Assembly (NCBI GenBank): GCA_910584715.1
Contig: CAJUAN010000011.1
Location: 1 to 64,000, forward strand
Length of the DNA stretch: 64,000 nucleotides
DNA from: an uncultured Oscillospiraceae bacterium
Lineage (GTDB): Bacteria; Bacillota; Clostridia; Oscillospirales; Ruminococcaceae
Reading direction: 5' to 3'
In this document: positions 9,211-17,521 of the stretch, one piece after another
How positions within the stretch are numbered: the stretch's first letter is position 1
Layout: every line of letters starts with the position of its first letter
Translations under genes and position numbers: made by a program
Notes under the pieces: model-generated
What the model was told of the DNA's origin: nothing
Seen by the model: only the letters and a program-made list of their open reading frames with translations
Database searches by the model: none

Positions 9211-10635
9211 ATGATCAACATTTTATATGCGGCGTCGGAAGCTGTTCCTTATGCCGCTTCGGGCGGACTTGCGGACGTTGCGGGTTCTCTTCCCCGCGCC
9301 CTCAACGCTGCGGGACAGGACTGCCGCGTGGTTCTTCCCCTCTATAAGAACGTTAAGCCGGAACTGCGTTCTTCCCTTGAATTCATCACCAACTTCACCG
9401 TTGACGTAGGCTGGCGCAGACAGTACTGCGGCGTGTTCAAGGGCGAAGTGAACGGCGTTACCTACTATCTGCTGGACAACGAATACTACTTCGGCAGAGA
9501 CGGTCTCTACGGCTTTTACGACGACTGCGAGCGTTTCGTGTTCCTGTCCCGTGCTATAATGGAAATGCTCAAGCACATCGGCTGGAAGCCCGAAGTCATC
9601 AACTGCAACGACTGGCAGACCGCGCTGGTTCCCGTTTACTACAACGTGTTCTATAAGTATCAGTACGGCTACGACAACATCAAAACCGTATTCACTATCC
9701 ACAATATCCAGTATCAGGGCAAGTATGGCATGGAAGTCCTCAACGAAGTGCTGGGCATACCTATGTACCACACCAAGCTGCTGGAATACGACGGCTGCGT
9801 GAACCTGATGAAAGGCGCGTTCGAGTGCGCCGACAAGATAACGACGGTTTCCCCCAGCTACGCCTGGGAGATCCTCGACCCGTGGTACTCCCACGGCCTG
9901 GACAGAGCCCTCGTGAACAAACAGTATAAGCTCTGCGGCTTCCTGAACGGTATCGACGTTGATACGTTCAACCCCGAAAAGGACCCGCTGCTGACCAAGA
10001 ACTTCTCCGTAAAGAACCTCAAGGGCAAGGCGGAGTGCAAAAAGGCTCTGCTGAACGAGCTGCACCTCCAGGAGGGCGACGAGCCTGTTATCGGTATCAT
10101 CACAAGATTTGTTTCCCACAAAGGTATCGATCTCATCAAGTACGTTTTTGAGGACATGGTGAACATGGGCTGCAAATTCGCCATACTCGGTTCCGGTGAG
10201 AAGATATACGAAGACTTCTTCAAGGAAATGGCCTGGAGACACCCCGACAAGGTAAGCGCTACTATCGGCTTCATACCCGATCTGGCAAGACGCATCTACT
10301 CGTCGGCGGATATGTTCCTTATGCCGTCCCAGAGCGAGCCCTGCGGACTTGCTCAGATGATCTCGCTGCGGTACGGTACTATCCCTATCGTCCGTGAAAC
10401 AGGCGGTTTGCGCGACAGTATCCGCGACGCGGGAGGAGAAAACGGAAACGGATTCACCTTCAAGACCTACAACGCTCACGATATGTTTGACGCTGTACGC
10501 CGCGCAAAGGAATACTACGACAACAAGTCCAACTGGAAAAACCTTGTGATTTCCGCTATGAAGAACGACTACAGCTGGGCGGTCTCTGCGGAGCTGTACA
10601 TGGGACTCTATAGGGAGCTTGCAGGACACGAATAA
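9211..10635 (+). CDS. glgA: Glycogen synthase GlgA (ADP-glucose)
   Basis: 474 residues, a GT5-family GT-B glycosyltransferase. The N-terminal ADP-glucose motif region reads ASGGLADVAGSLPRAL, where the usual KTGGL lysine is replaced (the A-S-G-G-L form). The C-terminal motif SQSEPCGLAQMISLRYG is intact, with the conserved Glu in SEPCGL. It extends alpha-1,4-glucan chains with ADP-glucose. GAAAGGA lies 12 bases before the ATG. The 125-bp gap to glgD holds only a small GATCCG/CGGATC hairpin. A terminator follows immediately, so glgA closes the glycogen operon. Confidence 0.95.
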   Translation: MINILYAASEAVPYAASGGLADVAGSLPRALNAAGQDCRVVLPLYKNVKPELRSSLEFITNFTVDVGWRRQYCGVFKGEVNGVTYYLLDNEYYFGRDGLYGFYDDCERFVFLSRAIMEMLKHIGWKPEVINCNDWQTALVPVYYNVFYKYQYGYDNIKTVFTIHNIQYQGKYGMEVLNEVLGIPMYHTKLLEYDGCVNLMKGAFECADKITTVSPSYAWEILDPWYSHGLDRALVNKQYKLCGFLNGIDVDTFNPEKDPLLTKNFSVKNLKGKAECKKALLNELHLQEGDEPVIGIITRFVSHKGIDLIKYVFEDMVNMGCKFAILGSGEKIYEDFFKEMAWRHPDKVSATIGFIPDLARRIYSSADMFLMPSQSEPCGLAQMISLRYGTIPIVRETGGLRDSIRDAGGENGNGFTFKTYNAHDMFDAVRRAKEYYDNKSNWKNLVISAMKNDYSWAVSAELYMGLYRELAGHE

Positions 10636-10645
10636 TGAACATAAC

Positions 10646-10674
10646 AAAAGGGTACCGAAAGGTACCCTTTTTCA
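10646..10674 (+). terminator. Rho-independent terminator after glgA
   Basis: AGGGTACC-type stem GGGTACC/GGTACCC with a GAAA tetraloop, flanked by AAAA and TTTTT. It sits 11 bases after the glgA stop codon and ends the glycogen operon. Confidence 0.88.
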
Positions 10675-10712
10675 TAGCCGCGCAAACTGTCATACCGAAA
10701 GGAATGTTTATC

Positions 10713-11138
10713 ATGGCTGCCGAACACAAATTTTACAGCGCGCTGCCCGATGAGGCGCGCCTTATACGCACGGAGGTTTTTGTTGAGGAACAGGGCTTCA
10801 GAAATGAATTTGACGAATCCGACGGACAGTGTTTGCACCTTGTTATATTTTCGGACGGAACGCCTGCCGCCGCGGGACGGATATTTCCTCCCGAAAACGG
10901 GATATGCGTTATCGGAAGAATAGCGGTGCTCAAAAATTTCCGCGGAAAAAATTTCGGCGCGGAAGCAGTAAGGCTTCTTGAGGAAAAGGCGCGGGAGCTG
11001 GGTGCGGAAAAAACGGCTCTGTCGGCTCAGTGCCGGGTCACGGGGTTCTATGAGAAGCTGGGTTACAAAGCAAGCGGAGAGGTCTACAACGACGAATTTT
11101 GTCCCCATATACATATGGAAAAAATCTGTGACTGCTAA
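10713..11138 (+). CDS. GNAT family N-acetyltransferase (ElaA/YjcF-like)
   Basis: 141 residues from the ATG preceded by GAAAGGA. The longer frame starting at 10635 would include the glgA terminator, so it is rejected. VFVEEQGF and the Asp-rich DESDGQCLHLV stretch near residues 20-45 are typical of the ElaA/YjcF branch, and IGRIAVLKNFRGKNFGAEAV is the acetyl-CoA-binding motif A. The substrate is unknown. The 3' end overlaps the convergent serine hydrolase by 4 bp. Confidence 0.85.
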   Translation: MAAEHKFYSALPDEARLIRTEVFVEEQGFRNEFDESDGQCLHLVIFSDGTPAAAGRIFPPENGICVIGRIAVLKNFRGKNFGAEAVRLLEEKARELGAEKTALSAQCRVTGFYEKLGYKASGEVYNDEFCPHIHMEKICDC

Positions 11139-13069
11139 ACATCTCCGGTGTAAACTATTTTCCCTCTGAGCGTAGGTTCCAGAAAGCTTTTTATTTTGTA
11201 CTCGGCGGCGTCGGTCTCGAGAATTGCTTCGAGAGTTTTTTTCGCGCCCTTTCCGAGAGAGGGCATAACCATTTCGGCAGCTTCGTCTATCGCGCCGTAA
11301 AGCTGCGGACTTTCACGCATTTTCAACGTTACGCCGTCCGGTTCAAAAATAAACTTCAAAGCCTTTGTGCAGGAAGTCTCAACAAAGCACATGGTTATTT
11401 TGAGCACGGGAACGTCGTCCTCGTCGGTGGTGAAGCTGCCGTTTGCGCCCACAAGGTAGCTGCCGCCCCCGTTTTCAAAATCAAAGTACGCGGGATCGTC
11501 AGAAAAGCTTACGGGAACGCGCACAGTCTTTCCCCTGCCCTCAAAACGCACGGACAGACCTCCGCGCATTGAAGCGGTCTTTCCAATACCGTAGACAGTC
11601 TGAACCGTCCGTATACTGTCTTTTGCACGCATACCGCGAACCGAACCGCTTATAAAACGCTTGCTTGCCGGCAGGATATCGACCAGGCTCCGGGACTGTT
11701 CCGCCGAACCTCTTATTTCAAACACGGCTTTTTCGATACCTCCCGCAAAGCTTCCGTTCATGACCTGTATAAGAACCGGAGCAAGACCGGCTCTGTTTTT
11801 TTCAAAATCAACTTCAACGCCGTCAAGGTGCTGAACCGCTTCCATGGCTGCTTCCGCCGCCCTTCCTCCCGAAAGGCTTTTCCTGATCCGCGCAAGGATA
11901 CCGGAGCTGCTTTCGGAATGAAGCGGTTTCCCGAACCGCGCTCCCGCAAGAGCTTTACGCAGGACGGCGGCGCTTCCGTAACGGAAATCCTTTATTGGCT
12001 CGCGGCTGAAATTTTTTCCGTTCTCAATAAAATCGGTAATAATGTTCATAGTCCTGCACGGCGGGAAAAGATTTGAGCTTCCCGCAGTTAAAGCAATTAC
12101 CATATTACGCTTCGGGAAAACAAAGACGCTCTGACCGAACATTCCGCTGAAAACGAAGCCGTCCCTGTTTTTGGACAGCCATGTCTGGTACCCGTAGCCC
12201 TCGTAGCACGGACTGTTCGGTTTGGCTATCAGAGGAGAAACGGATTTTTTTACCCATTCTTCCGGGACGAGGCTTACACCGTTCCATGTTCCGCCGTTAA
12301 GATAAAGCTGTCCCAGCTTTGCATAATCGTAAATACTCATATAAAGCCCCCAGCCGCCTTTTTCTATTCCGTCGGGAGATTTTTCCCAGTAAAAATCCGT
12401 TATTCCCATAGGCGTGAAAAGCTTTCTGCCGAGGTATTCCGAAAGCGTGAGGCCGATTCGTCCGCACACTGCCGCGGCAAGCATATAGCTGTTTAAACTG
12501 TTGTATCTGAAATCGCTGCCGGGCTCAAACATTACTTCCGACGAAAGGAATTTTTTTATCCACTCGTTTCCCGAAACGGCTCCGGCCTCGTTGAATTTTA
12601 CTCCGCTTGACATGGTAAGCAAATGCTTTACGGTAATTTTATTCATGCGCTCATCAACGGTGTCGGGAAGTTTATCCATGAAAATATCCGTTATTTTATC
12701 CTCTTCGGAAAGATATTTTTCTTTTACGGCAATGCCCACGGCCATAGCCGTAACGCTTTTGCAGAGAGAGTGAGAAACGTGCATAAACCGTGAGGAGAAC
12801 GGTTCCCAGTCGGCTTTGGCAATAAGCCTGCCGTCTTTCAGCACTATGATTGAATGGGGACGTATACCGCTGCTTTCCGACAGAGCCGAGATCATTTTCA
12901 GCAGTCCCTCCGAGCGGACTCCGGTTTGTTCGGGAAGAAGCTCCTCAAACTTGCCTTCATTTTTAATCGGCTTAAATTTGGGCTTAGGCGGTGTGAGTTC
13001 CGATATTTCGCCTCCGTTAACCATTTTGTACAGCAGATTCAGAACATTTAACTGCGCTTTCAGATCCAT
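11135..13069 (-). CDS. Beta-lactamase-family serine hydrolase with long C-terminal region
   Basis: 644 residues from an ATG with AAAGGAG upstream. Residues ~50-370 form a class C beta-lactamase/DD-peptidase-like domain: SLCK (S101-x-x-K104) is the catalytic SxxK, and FRYNSLNSYMLAAA carries the Tyr of the second motif. Members include esterases and D-amino-acid peptidases. The remaining ~270 residues hold beta-rich sequence I do not recognise. No signal peptide is visible, so an intracellular hydrolase is possible. The gene is isolated, upstream of tRNA-Leu on the opposite strand. A role in beta-lactam resistance is not implied. Confidence 0.85.
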   Translation of the reverse strand: MDLKAQLNVLNLLYKMVNGGEISELTPPKPKFKPIKNEGKFEELLPEQTGVRSEGLLKMISALSESSGIRPHSIIVLKDGRLIAKADWEPFSSRFMHVSHSLCKSVTAMAVGIAVKEKYLSEEDKITDIFMDKLPDTVDERMNKITVKHLLTMSSGVKFNEAGAVSGNEWIKKFLSSEVMFEPGSDFRYNSLNSYMLAAAVCGRIGLTLSEYLGRKLFTPMGITDFYWEKSPDGIEKGGWGLYMSIYDYAKLGQLYLNGGTWNGVSLVPEEWVKKSVSPLIAKPNSPCYEGYGYQTWLSKNRDGFVFSGMFGQSVFVFPKRNMVIALTAGSSNLFPPCRTMNIITDFIENGKNFSREPIKDFRYGSAAVLRKALAGARFGKPLHSESSSGILARIRKSLSGGRAAEAAMEAVQHLDGVEVDFEKNRAGLAPVLIQVMNGSFAGGIEKAVFEIRGSAEQSRSLVDILPASKRFISGSVRGMRAKDSIRTVQTVYGIGKTASMRGGLSVRFEGRGKTVRVPVSFSDDPAYFDFENGGGSYLVGANGSFTTDEDDVPVLKITMCFVETSCTKALKFIFEPDGVTLKMRESPQLYGAIDEAAEMVMPSLGKGAKKTLEAILETDAAEYKIKSFLEPTLRGKIVYTGDV

Positions 13070-13265
13070 GCGATCGCTCCTTTCGGGAAAGTTCCGAACA
13101 GTACTCATTAAAAGTTTATGCGGAGCGCGTATATAAAATACGTTAGACTATCCTTACAAAACCGCTCCGAAAATGGACGGTCAAATCTCTATTAAGGGTT
13201 ATAATTCAGCGCCTGTAAAGCTTTATAAAATTAATAAAAAATTCACAAAAAGCCGTGAAAAATAC

Positions 13266-13294
13266 TTGACAAGGCAATTGCAATGTGCTATAAT
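13266..13294 (+). promoter_or_regulatory. Promoter of tRNA-Leu
   Basis: Perfect TTGACA (13266-13271), a 17-bp spacer and TATAAT (13289-13294), placed about 27 bases before the tRNA. Confidence 0.85.
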
Positions 13295-13321
13295 AATTAA
13301 GTCGTTAAGATTCCATAAAAT

Positions 13322-13405
13322 GCGAGTGTGCTGGAATAGGCAGACAGGCACGTTTGAGGGGCGTGTGTCTTTGACGTATGGGTTCAAGTCCCATTACTCG
13401 CACCA
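13322..13405 (+). tRNA. tRNA-Leu (anticodon GAG)
   Basis: 84 nucleotides with encoded CCA. The acceptor stem GCGAGTG pairs with TACTCGC (one G-T pair). The anticodon arm is CACGT-TTGAGGG-GCGTG, so the anticodon is GAG, reading CUU/CUC leucine codons. A long variable arm marks a class II tRNA, and the T arm contains GGTTCAAGTCCC. It has its own consensus promoter and terminator. Confidence 0.95.
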
Positions 13406-13408
13406 TAG

Positions 13409-13452
13409 AAAAAACCCATAAGCAACGTATTTGCGTTGTTTATGGGTTTTTT
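13409..13452 (+). terminator. Terminator after tRNA-Leu
   Basis: AACCCATAAGCAACG pairs with CGTTGTTTATGGGTT (one G-T pair) around a TATTTG loop and is followed by T residues. The stem has A and T runs on both sides. Confidence 0.88.
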
Positions 13453-13567
13453 AAAATTTCGGCTTCAGAAAACGGTTTGAAAGTAAATCTGAGGGCTGAG
13501 ATGAAATAAGCGAACTATGGCGTATTGAAGAAACAGTCTTAGTAAACGATGTCAAAGGATTTTTTCG

Positions 13568-13651
13568 ATGGACAGGGTTTTGGATATGCGCTTGCTTCAA
13601 CAGGATATTACCGATTTTGACGCCCTTGTTGAAGCGCTTAGTTTATTATGA
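13568..13651 (+). CDS. Possible 27-residue peptide of unknown function
   Basis: A short ORF with AAAGGA eight bases upstream encodes MDRVLDMRLLQQDITDFDAL plus seven more residues. It could be a real small protein, a leader of the HAD gene or the remnant of a decayed gene. The surrounding 13453-13696 also holds an inverted repeat (GCTTCAACA/TGTTGAAGC) inside this ORF and a tandem CGAGCTTTATTAT repeat just before the HAD ribosome binding site. No family is recognised. Confidence 0.25.
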   Translation: MDRVLDMRLLQQDITDFDALVEALSLL

Positions 13652-13696
13652 TGAACGAGCTTTATTATCGAGCTTTATTATAAAGGAGCATCAAAA

Positions 13697-14539
13697 ATGC
13701 CGAAAACACTTTTCGTAACAGACCTTGACGGTACGCTGCTGACGAGCGGCGGCGAGGGCGTTTCTCCCAAAAGCTGTGACATTATCAACCGGCTTTCAGC
13801 CGAAGGAATGATGTTTTCCTACGCCACGGCACGTTCGCTTATTACGGCAAAAAAGGTCACCGCGGGACTTTCCATGAAAGTTCCCGTGATTTTGAACAAC
13901 GGCGTATTTATCACCGACAGCGCAAGCGGCGAAAGGCTTGTAAAAAATACCTTTTCCCACGAACAGACAGAGGATATTTACGGCACGCTGTCAAAATTCG
14001 GAATTATGCCCCTTGTGTACTCAATTGTAGACGGCGACGAACGGTTCTCCTACATAACCGAAAGGCTGACGCGGGCTATGGCGGACTTCCTCGCTACGCG
14101 GGACGACAGGCGGCACAGACCTGTACTCTCCGAAAAAAATATGCTTGACGGCGAGCCGTTTTATTTTACCTGTATAGACGAAACGGGAAGTATGTCAGAA
14201 GCTTATGAGGAACTGAAAAAGCGGTACTACTGCGTTTACGGAAAGGATATTTACAGCGGAGACCAGTGGCTGGAGGTAATGCCCGAAAAGGCGACAAAGG
14301 CGGAGGCTGTACTCCAATTAAAGAAGTACTGCGGCTGCGATAAGCTTGTGGTGTTCGGAGACGGTCTGAACGATATCCCCTTGTTCAAGGCGGCTGATGA
14401 ATGCTATGCGGTGAAAAATGCTGCGCCCGAACTGAAGGAAATCGCAGACGGCATAATCGGAAGCAACAATGAGGACAGTGTTGCTAAGTTTATTTTAAAA
14501 TACTTTTCAAAAAACACAGTAAAGTATAGCAATCCATAA
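13697..14539 (+). CDS. Cof-type HAD-superfamily phosphatase
   Basis: 280 residues with AAAGGAG upstream. DLDGT at residues 9-13 gives the nucleophile and acid/base Asp pair, NNGVFI follows the squiggle/cap region, and the C-terminal GDGLNDIPLFKAA supplies the Mg-binding acidic motif. The large type IIB cap between ~85 and 200 is typical of Cof/YidA proteins, which dephosphorylate sugar phosphates, flavin or pyridoxal precursors. The specific substrate cannot be read from sequence. Monocistronic. Confidence 0.9.
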   Translation: MPKTLFVTDLDGTLLTSGGEGVSPKSCDIINRLSAEGMMFSYATARSLITAKKVTAGLSMKVPVILNNGVFITDSASGERLVKNTFSHEQTEDIYGTLSKFGIMPLVYSIVDGDERFSYITERLTRAMADFLATRDDRRHRPVLSEKNMLDGEPFYFTCIDETGSMSEAYEELKKRYYCVYGKDIYSGDQWLEVMPEKATKAEAVLQLKKYCGCDKLVVFGDGLNDIPLFKAADECYAVKNAAPELKEIADGIIGSNNEDSVAKFILKYFSKNTVKYSNP

Positions 14540-14729
14540 AAATAACCTTACTGTAGGGGCGGGGTTATCGTCAATGATATCCCGCATAATGGCAAAACGT
14601 GTGACGGATTGATGTTTCCGGAAGTAAAAGCGCGGCTGCAATATTTCGTCCGCAATTCATCGTTGCGGCAGTTCCCTGCGATATGTCTTTTATTATACTA
14701 TACCGGATTGCTTTTCCGACAAGCTGATT

Positions 14730-14764
14730 GCCGCACTTTTGAAAGGTGCGGCAGATATTTTTTC
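14730..14764 (+). terminator. Terminator-like hairpin between HAD and SDR genes
   Basis: GCCGCAC/GTGCGGC with a 9-base loop, followed by AGATATTTTTT. It probably ends plus-strand transcription, about 190 bp after the HAD gene. The rest of 14540-14729 has no gene. Confidence 0.55.
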
Positions 14765-14782
14765 GTATAATTGTATTGATAA

Positions 14783-15535
14783 TTATTTGTCATATGGACT
14801 GTCAAATTCGCTTTCCGCCTTTGCCACAGCCTCTTCAAGAGTGAGTCCGGTAAAATAGGGGGCGTTGAGATAACGTCCGGACTTTTTATCGTCAACAAAC
14901 GCACCGACGACGATACCGGGTATAGCGCTTGCGGGGGCGTTCGGCGCATTGGGACCGCCAAGATCGGTCCTGCACCAGCCCGGATCGGTAAGGTTTATCA
15001 TAACGTCCGTACCCTCAACCCTTGAACCCAAGTCGATAGTGATCTTATCAAGAGCCGCCTTGCTTGCGGAGTATCCCGCCTGCTCCGGTTCAAGACGTAT
15101 GCCGCTTGTGGTGTTCAGTATCCTGCCGAAGCCCCGCTCGATCATTTTCGGCATAAAATGATAGCATATCATCGCAGGGGCAATCGTGTTTATTTTAAAG
15201 CTTTCAGTGTAATCCGAAACGGGGGTCTTGAAATAATCCGTGCGGTAGGCGATCTGCATACCCGCATTATTCAGGACAATATCCACAGTCATGCCCATAC
15301 GATCAATTTCCTCAAGCATAGACTTCACGCTGTCTAAATCGGAAAGCTCCGCCTCAACTGAGTATGCCTCAACGCCAATTGCCTTTACTTCTCCAAGCAC
15401 CTTTTCGCAGTGCTCCTTTTTCCTGCCGTGAAGTATGAGATTGCAGCTCTGCTCCGCCATAAATTTTGCCGTGAGATAACCGATACCTCTCGCCGCGCCT
15501 GTTATAAACGCCCATTTTCCTTTTGCCTGTACCAT
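14783..15535 (-). CDS. SDR family NAD(P)-dependent oxidoreductase
   Basis: 250 residues from the second in-frame Met, 11 bases after GGAAAGGA. The classical SDR pattern is complete: TGAARGIG nucleotide-binding motif near residue 12, NNAG near residue 88, a catalytic Ser in NTTSGIR and the YSASK Tyr/Lys motif. It oxidises or reduces an alcohol/carbonyl substrate that cannot be deduced. A small overlapping upstream ORF (15502-15606) has its own ribosome binding site and may affect translation. Confidence 0.9.
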   Translation of the reverse strand: MVQAKGKWAFITGAARGIGYLTAKFMAEQSCNLILHGRKKEHCEKVLGEVKAIGVEAYSVEAELSDLDSVKSMLEEIDRMGMTVDIVLNNAGMQIAYRTDYFKTPVSDYTESFKINTIAPAMICYHFMPKMIERGFGRILNTTSGIRLEPEQAGYSASKAALDKITIDLGSRVEGTDVMINLTDPGWCRTDLGGPNAPNAPASAIPGIVVGAFVDDKKSGRYLNAPYFTGLTLEEAVAKAESEFDSPYDK

Positions 15536-15606
15536 TTTTGTACCATTCCTTTCCAAAAAATTTTGTACCAAATATCGTTTAAAAAATCATATATTTTATG
15601 TTTCAT
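15502..15606 (-). CDS. Possible 34-residue leader or small protein overlapping SDR start
   Basis: CAGGAGACAAAT precedes an ATG that opens a 34-codon frame (MKHKIYDFLNDIWYKIFWKG...), rich in aromatic and basic residues. Its 3' end overlaps the 5' end of the SDR gene in another frame. Its ribosome binding site is better than that of the SDR gene. It could be a membrane-active small protein, or an upstream ORF controlling SDR translation by termination-reinitiation. No family recognised. Confidence 0.3.
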   Translation of the reverse strand: MKHKIYDFLNDIWYKIFWKGMVQKWYRQKENGRL

Positions 15607-15615
15607 ATTTGTCTC

Positions 15616-15640
15616 CTGCATTAATTCAAGAATAATGCAG
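15616..15640. promoter_or_regulatory. Inverted repeat upstream of SDR gene
   Basis: CTGCATTA and TAATGCAG are separated by nine bases, just upstream of the small ORF and SDR gene. This is a plausible operator for an unseen regulator, proposed from symmetry and location only. Confidence 0.3.
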
Positions 15641-15738
15641 CAGCTGCATACTGTTAATCCTACATCACTTTTTGTACTTCCTGCCGCTTCCGCAGGATCG
15701 GGGCGCATTCGGACAAATTTTGAATGAGCTTTCTGCGT

Positions 15739-16746
15739 TTAGTATAATATATCTCTTATTTTTCTCATTTCACGCCAAACATTATCTCCGTAATTACTCA
15801 CCAGAACGGAAATGAGCCCGTTATTCGGATTGTACTCCGACATAAAGCTTACCCCCGGATCAATGCCTTGAAAATACGCAAAATCTTCGCCATTGGGATT
15901 ATCAATTATCCACACCCCGTAGCCGTAATACCCTTCTTCCGGGTCGGAGCCGTCGCCGCTCTGTTTGCTAAGCATATCCGAAACAAACGCTTTTGAGATA
16001 AGATTTCCTTTCAGCAAATCAGTCCAGAAACTAACAATATCTTTGACCGTAATAAACGCGCCTCCTGCGCCGTTACCTTTTACATCAACAGAAAAAATAT
16101 TTGTGCGGTAACCGTCCGTATCATTGCAGTAAATATAGTTATTGGCGCATTTTGCCGGCAGCCTGTCCAGCTCGTAATAACCCGTTGATTTCATACCGCA
16201 TACGTCAAAAACATTCTTTTTAAGATATTGGTCAAAACACATTCCCGTAACCTTTTCTATTATCATTGCAAGCAATACGTATCCCGAATTGTTATACTGA
16301 AATTTTTCGCCTTTGGGGTACATCATAGGCTTATTTATAAACAGCGACAGCAGATCGCTGTTATGTCTGATTTTATAATTAGGATAATCCGCCCATAACT
16401 CTTCATATTCGTCCATAACGCTTTCGTCAAAATAATCCGGAACGCCCGACGTATGGTTTAAAAGCTGTCTGACTGTAACGTCCCTGTCAATATTATTTAG
16501 CGGAATATCCAGCAGTGCGCCCAATGTATCGTCAAACTTTATTTTTTCACGTTCTATCAGCTGCAATATTCCTACCGCAACAAATACCTTTCCCGCCGAA
16601 GCGCTTGCAAATTTTGTTTCAATCGAATTGGGAACTTCATTAGGCAGATCAGCAAATCCGGTCGCGCTTTCACATAAAATTTTGCCGTCTTGAACAACAT
16701 ATATGTTTCCCCTAAAGCTGCTGTCGATCATTTCTTTTATGTTCAT
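15739..16746 (-). CDS. Beta-lactamase-family serine hydrolase (penicillin-binding-protein-like)
   Basis: 335 residues with GAGGG seven bases upstream of the ATG. It contains SAGK (S50-x-x-K53) as the SxxK catalytic motif, the family hallmark LLNHTSGVPDY, and YNNSGY for the second motif. The C-terminal strand region (HxG-like) is less clear. These cytoplasmic or secreted hydrolases include D-aminopeptidases and esterases; no signal peptide is seen here. A consensus promoter lies 37 bp upstream of its ATG. It is a distant relative of the 644-residue hydrolase at 11.1-13.1 kb. Confidence 0.9.
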   Translation of the reverse strand: MNIKEMIDSSFRGNIYVVQDGKILCESATGFADLPNEVPNSIETKFASASAGKVFVAVGILQLIEREKIKFDDTLGALLDIPLNNIDRDVTVRQLLNHTSGVPDYFDESVMDEYEELWADYPNYKIRHNSDLLSLFINKPMMYPKGEKFQYNNSGYVLLAMIIEKVTGMCFDQYLKKNVFDVCGMKSTGYYELDRLPAKCANNYIYCNDTDGYRTNIFSVDVKGNGAGGAFITVKDIVSFWTDLLKGNLISKAFVSDMLSKQSGDGSDPEEGYYGYGVWIIDNPNGEDFAYFQGIDPGVSFMSEYNPNNGLISVLVSNYGDNVWREMRKIRDILY

Positions 16747-16782
16747 TTTAAACCCTCACGATGAATTTTACAGAATAATTTA

Positions 16783-16811
16783 ACTATATCATATAAGTAT
16801 TTAATTGTCAA
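16783..16811 (-). promoter_or_regulatory. Promoter of serine hydrolase gene
   Basis: On the minus strand TTGACA (16811-16806), a 17-bp spacer and TATAGT (16788-16783). It lies 37 bp upstream of the start at 16746. Confidence 0.75.
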
Positions 16812-16925
16812 ATAATTTACCGCTTGACTTCAACTTCGTTTCTATTTTAAATTTAAACGGATTCTTTTGGGGGTATCTTGTTTTAACATATACAAAATTG
16901 ATTTTATTTTTTTTGCAAAGTACGC

Positions 16926-16968
16926 TTGACAAAAAATGCAAAGCATGCTATACTAAAAATGCAAAGCA
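16926..16968 (+). promoter_or_regulatory. Promoter with tandem direct-repeat operator upstream of XRE gene
   Basis: TTGACA (16926-16931), a 17-bp spacer and TATACT (16949-16954) form a near-consensus promoter. AAAAATGCAAAGCA-N2-CTATAC occurs twice in direct orientation, 23 bp apart, with copies of the ATGCAAAGCA core at 16936-16945 and 16959-16968. A weaker TGCAAAG lies about 22 bp upstream of the first. The repeats overlap the spacer, the -10 box and the initial transcribed region, the classic layout for repression. The XRE protein encoded immediately downstream is the obvious candidate ligand. The rest of 16747-16925 is AT-rich with no gene. Confidence 0.6.
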
Positions 16969-17070
16969 AACTATACAAGCTAATGCTGATTTCAGTCTAA
17001 AAAATCAAGCAAAAATTTGCGTATGCGTATAGGATTGACTGAAATTGGTATAGAAGGACGGAGGTGTGCC

Positions 17071-17271
17071 TTGAAAACAAGAATACAGGAGCTGCGCAAG
17101 GAACGCCGCATATCCCAGGAGGAGCTTGCTCTGGCGGTAGGCGTGACAAGGCAGACCATAACCTCGCTGGAATGTGAAAAGTACACGGCTTCCCTTGTAT
17201 TGGCGTACAAGATAGCAAAATATTTCGGAATGACTATCGAAGAGGTATTCCTTTTCGACGACACGGTTTGA
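17071..17271 (+). CDS. XRE-family HTH transcriptional regulator
   Basis: 66 residues from a TTG start with GGAGG six bases upstream; upstream in-frame Met codons have no ribosome binding site. Nearly the whole protein is one helix-turn-helix: [20 protein letters not shown], then [11 protein letters not shown] as the recognition helix. This short type (YozG-like) commonly controls its own operon of small membrane proteins in Firmicutes. Four genes follow closely (17285-18418 cotranscribed, the ABC genes from their own promoter). Direct repeats in its promoter suggest autoregulation. Confidence 0.88.
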   Translation: MKTRIQELRKERRISQEELALAVGVTRQTITSLECEKYTASLVLAYKIAKYFGMTIEEVFLFDDTV

Positions 17272-17284
17272 AAGGAGAATCATT

Positions 17285-17521
17285 ATGAAATGCTTCGTAC
17301 AGAACAATTATCAAAAAAGAGGCTTTAAAATCACTATGCAGGCTGTGCTTTTAGTATGGTGCGCGGCTATGTTTATTGCTAACGGAGACTTTGAGCTGTC
17401 CCGCGCCGTGGAAAACGTCCTTGAATTTGTGAAGGGAATGTCCTCGGCGGTCTGGATAGCCTGGGTAACGTTCTGCATGGTCAAGAGGGAAAGCCCCTTT
17501 GCGGGCAGGAGGGAGAAATAA
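17285..17521 (+). CDS. Small membrane protein of XRE operon
   Basis: 78 residues with AAAGGAG upstream. There are two likely membrane helices, at residues ~16-34 (TMQAVLLVWCAAMFIANG) and ~52-66 (SSAVWIAWVTFCMV), separated by a short polar stretch. It overlaps the next gene by one base (TAATG) and so is translationally coupled. No family recognised. Its position suggests it belongs to the same unit as the two DUF-type membrane proteins downstream. Confidence 0.7.
   Translation: MKCFVQNNYQKRGFKITMQAVLLVWCAAMFIANGDFELSRAVENVLEFVKGMSSAVWIAWVTFCMVKRESPFAGRREK

Noticed and set aside
9223..10647. 474-codon ORF antisense to glgA
   Set aside because: It mirrors the glgA reading frame, has no family motifs or ribosome binding site; glgA itself has all expected motifs.
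10635..10712. N-terminal extension of the GNAT gene
   Set aside because: It would translate through the glgA terminator; the ATG at 10713 has GAAAGGA at the right distance.
11135..16746. Antibiotic-resistance beta-lactamase genes
   Set aside because: Both serine hydrolases have SxxK motifs but no signal peptide and belong to the broad class C/DD-peptidase-like family; resistance cannot be inferred.
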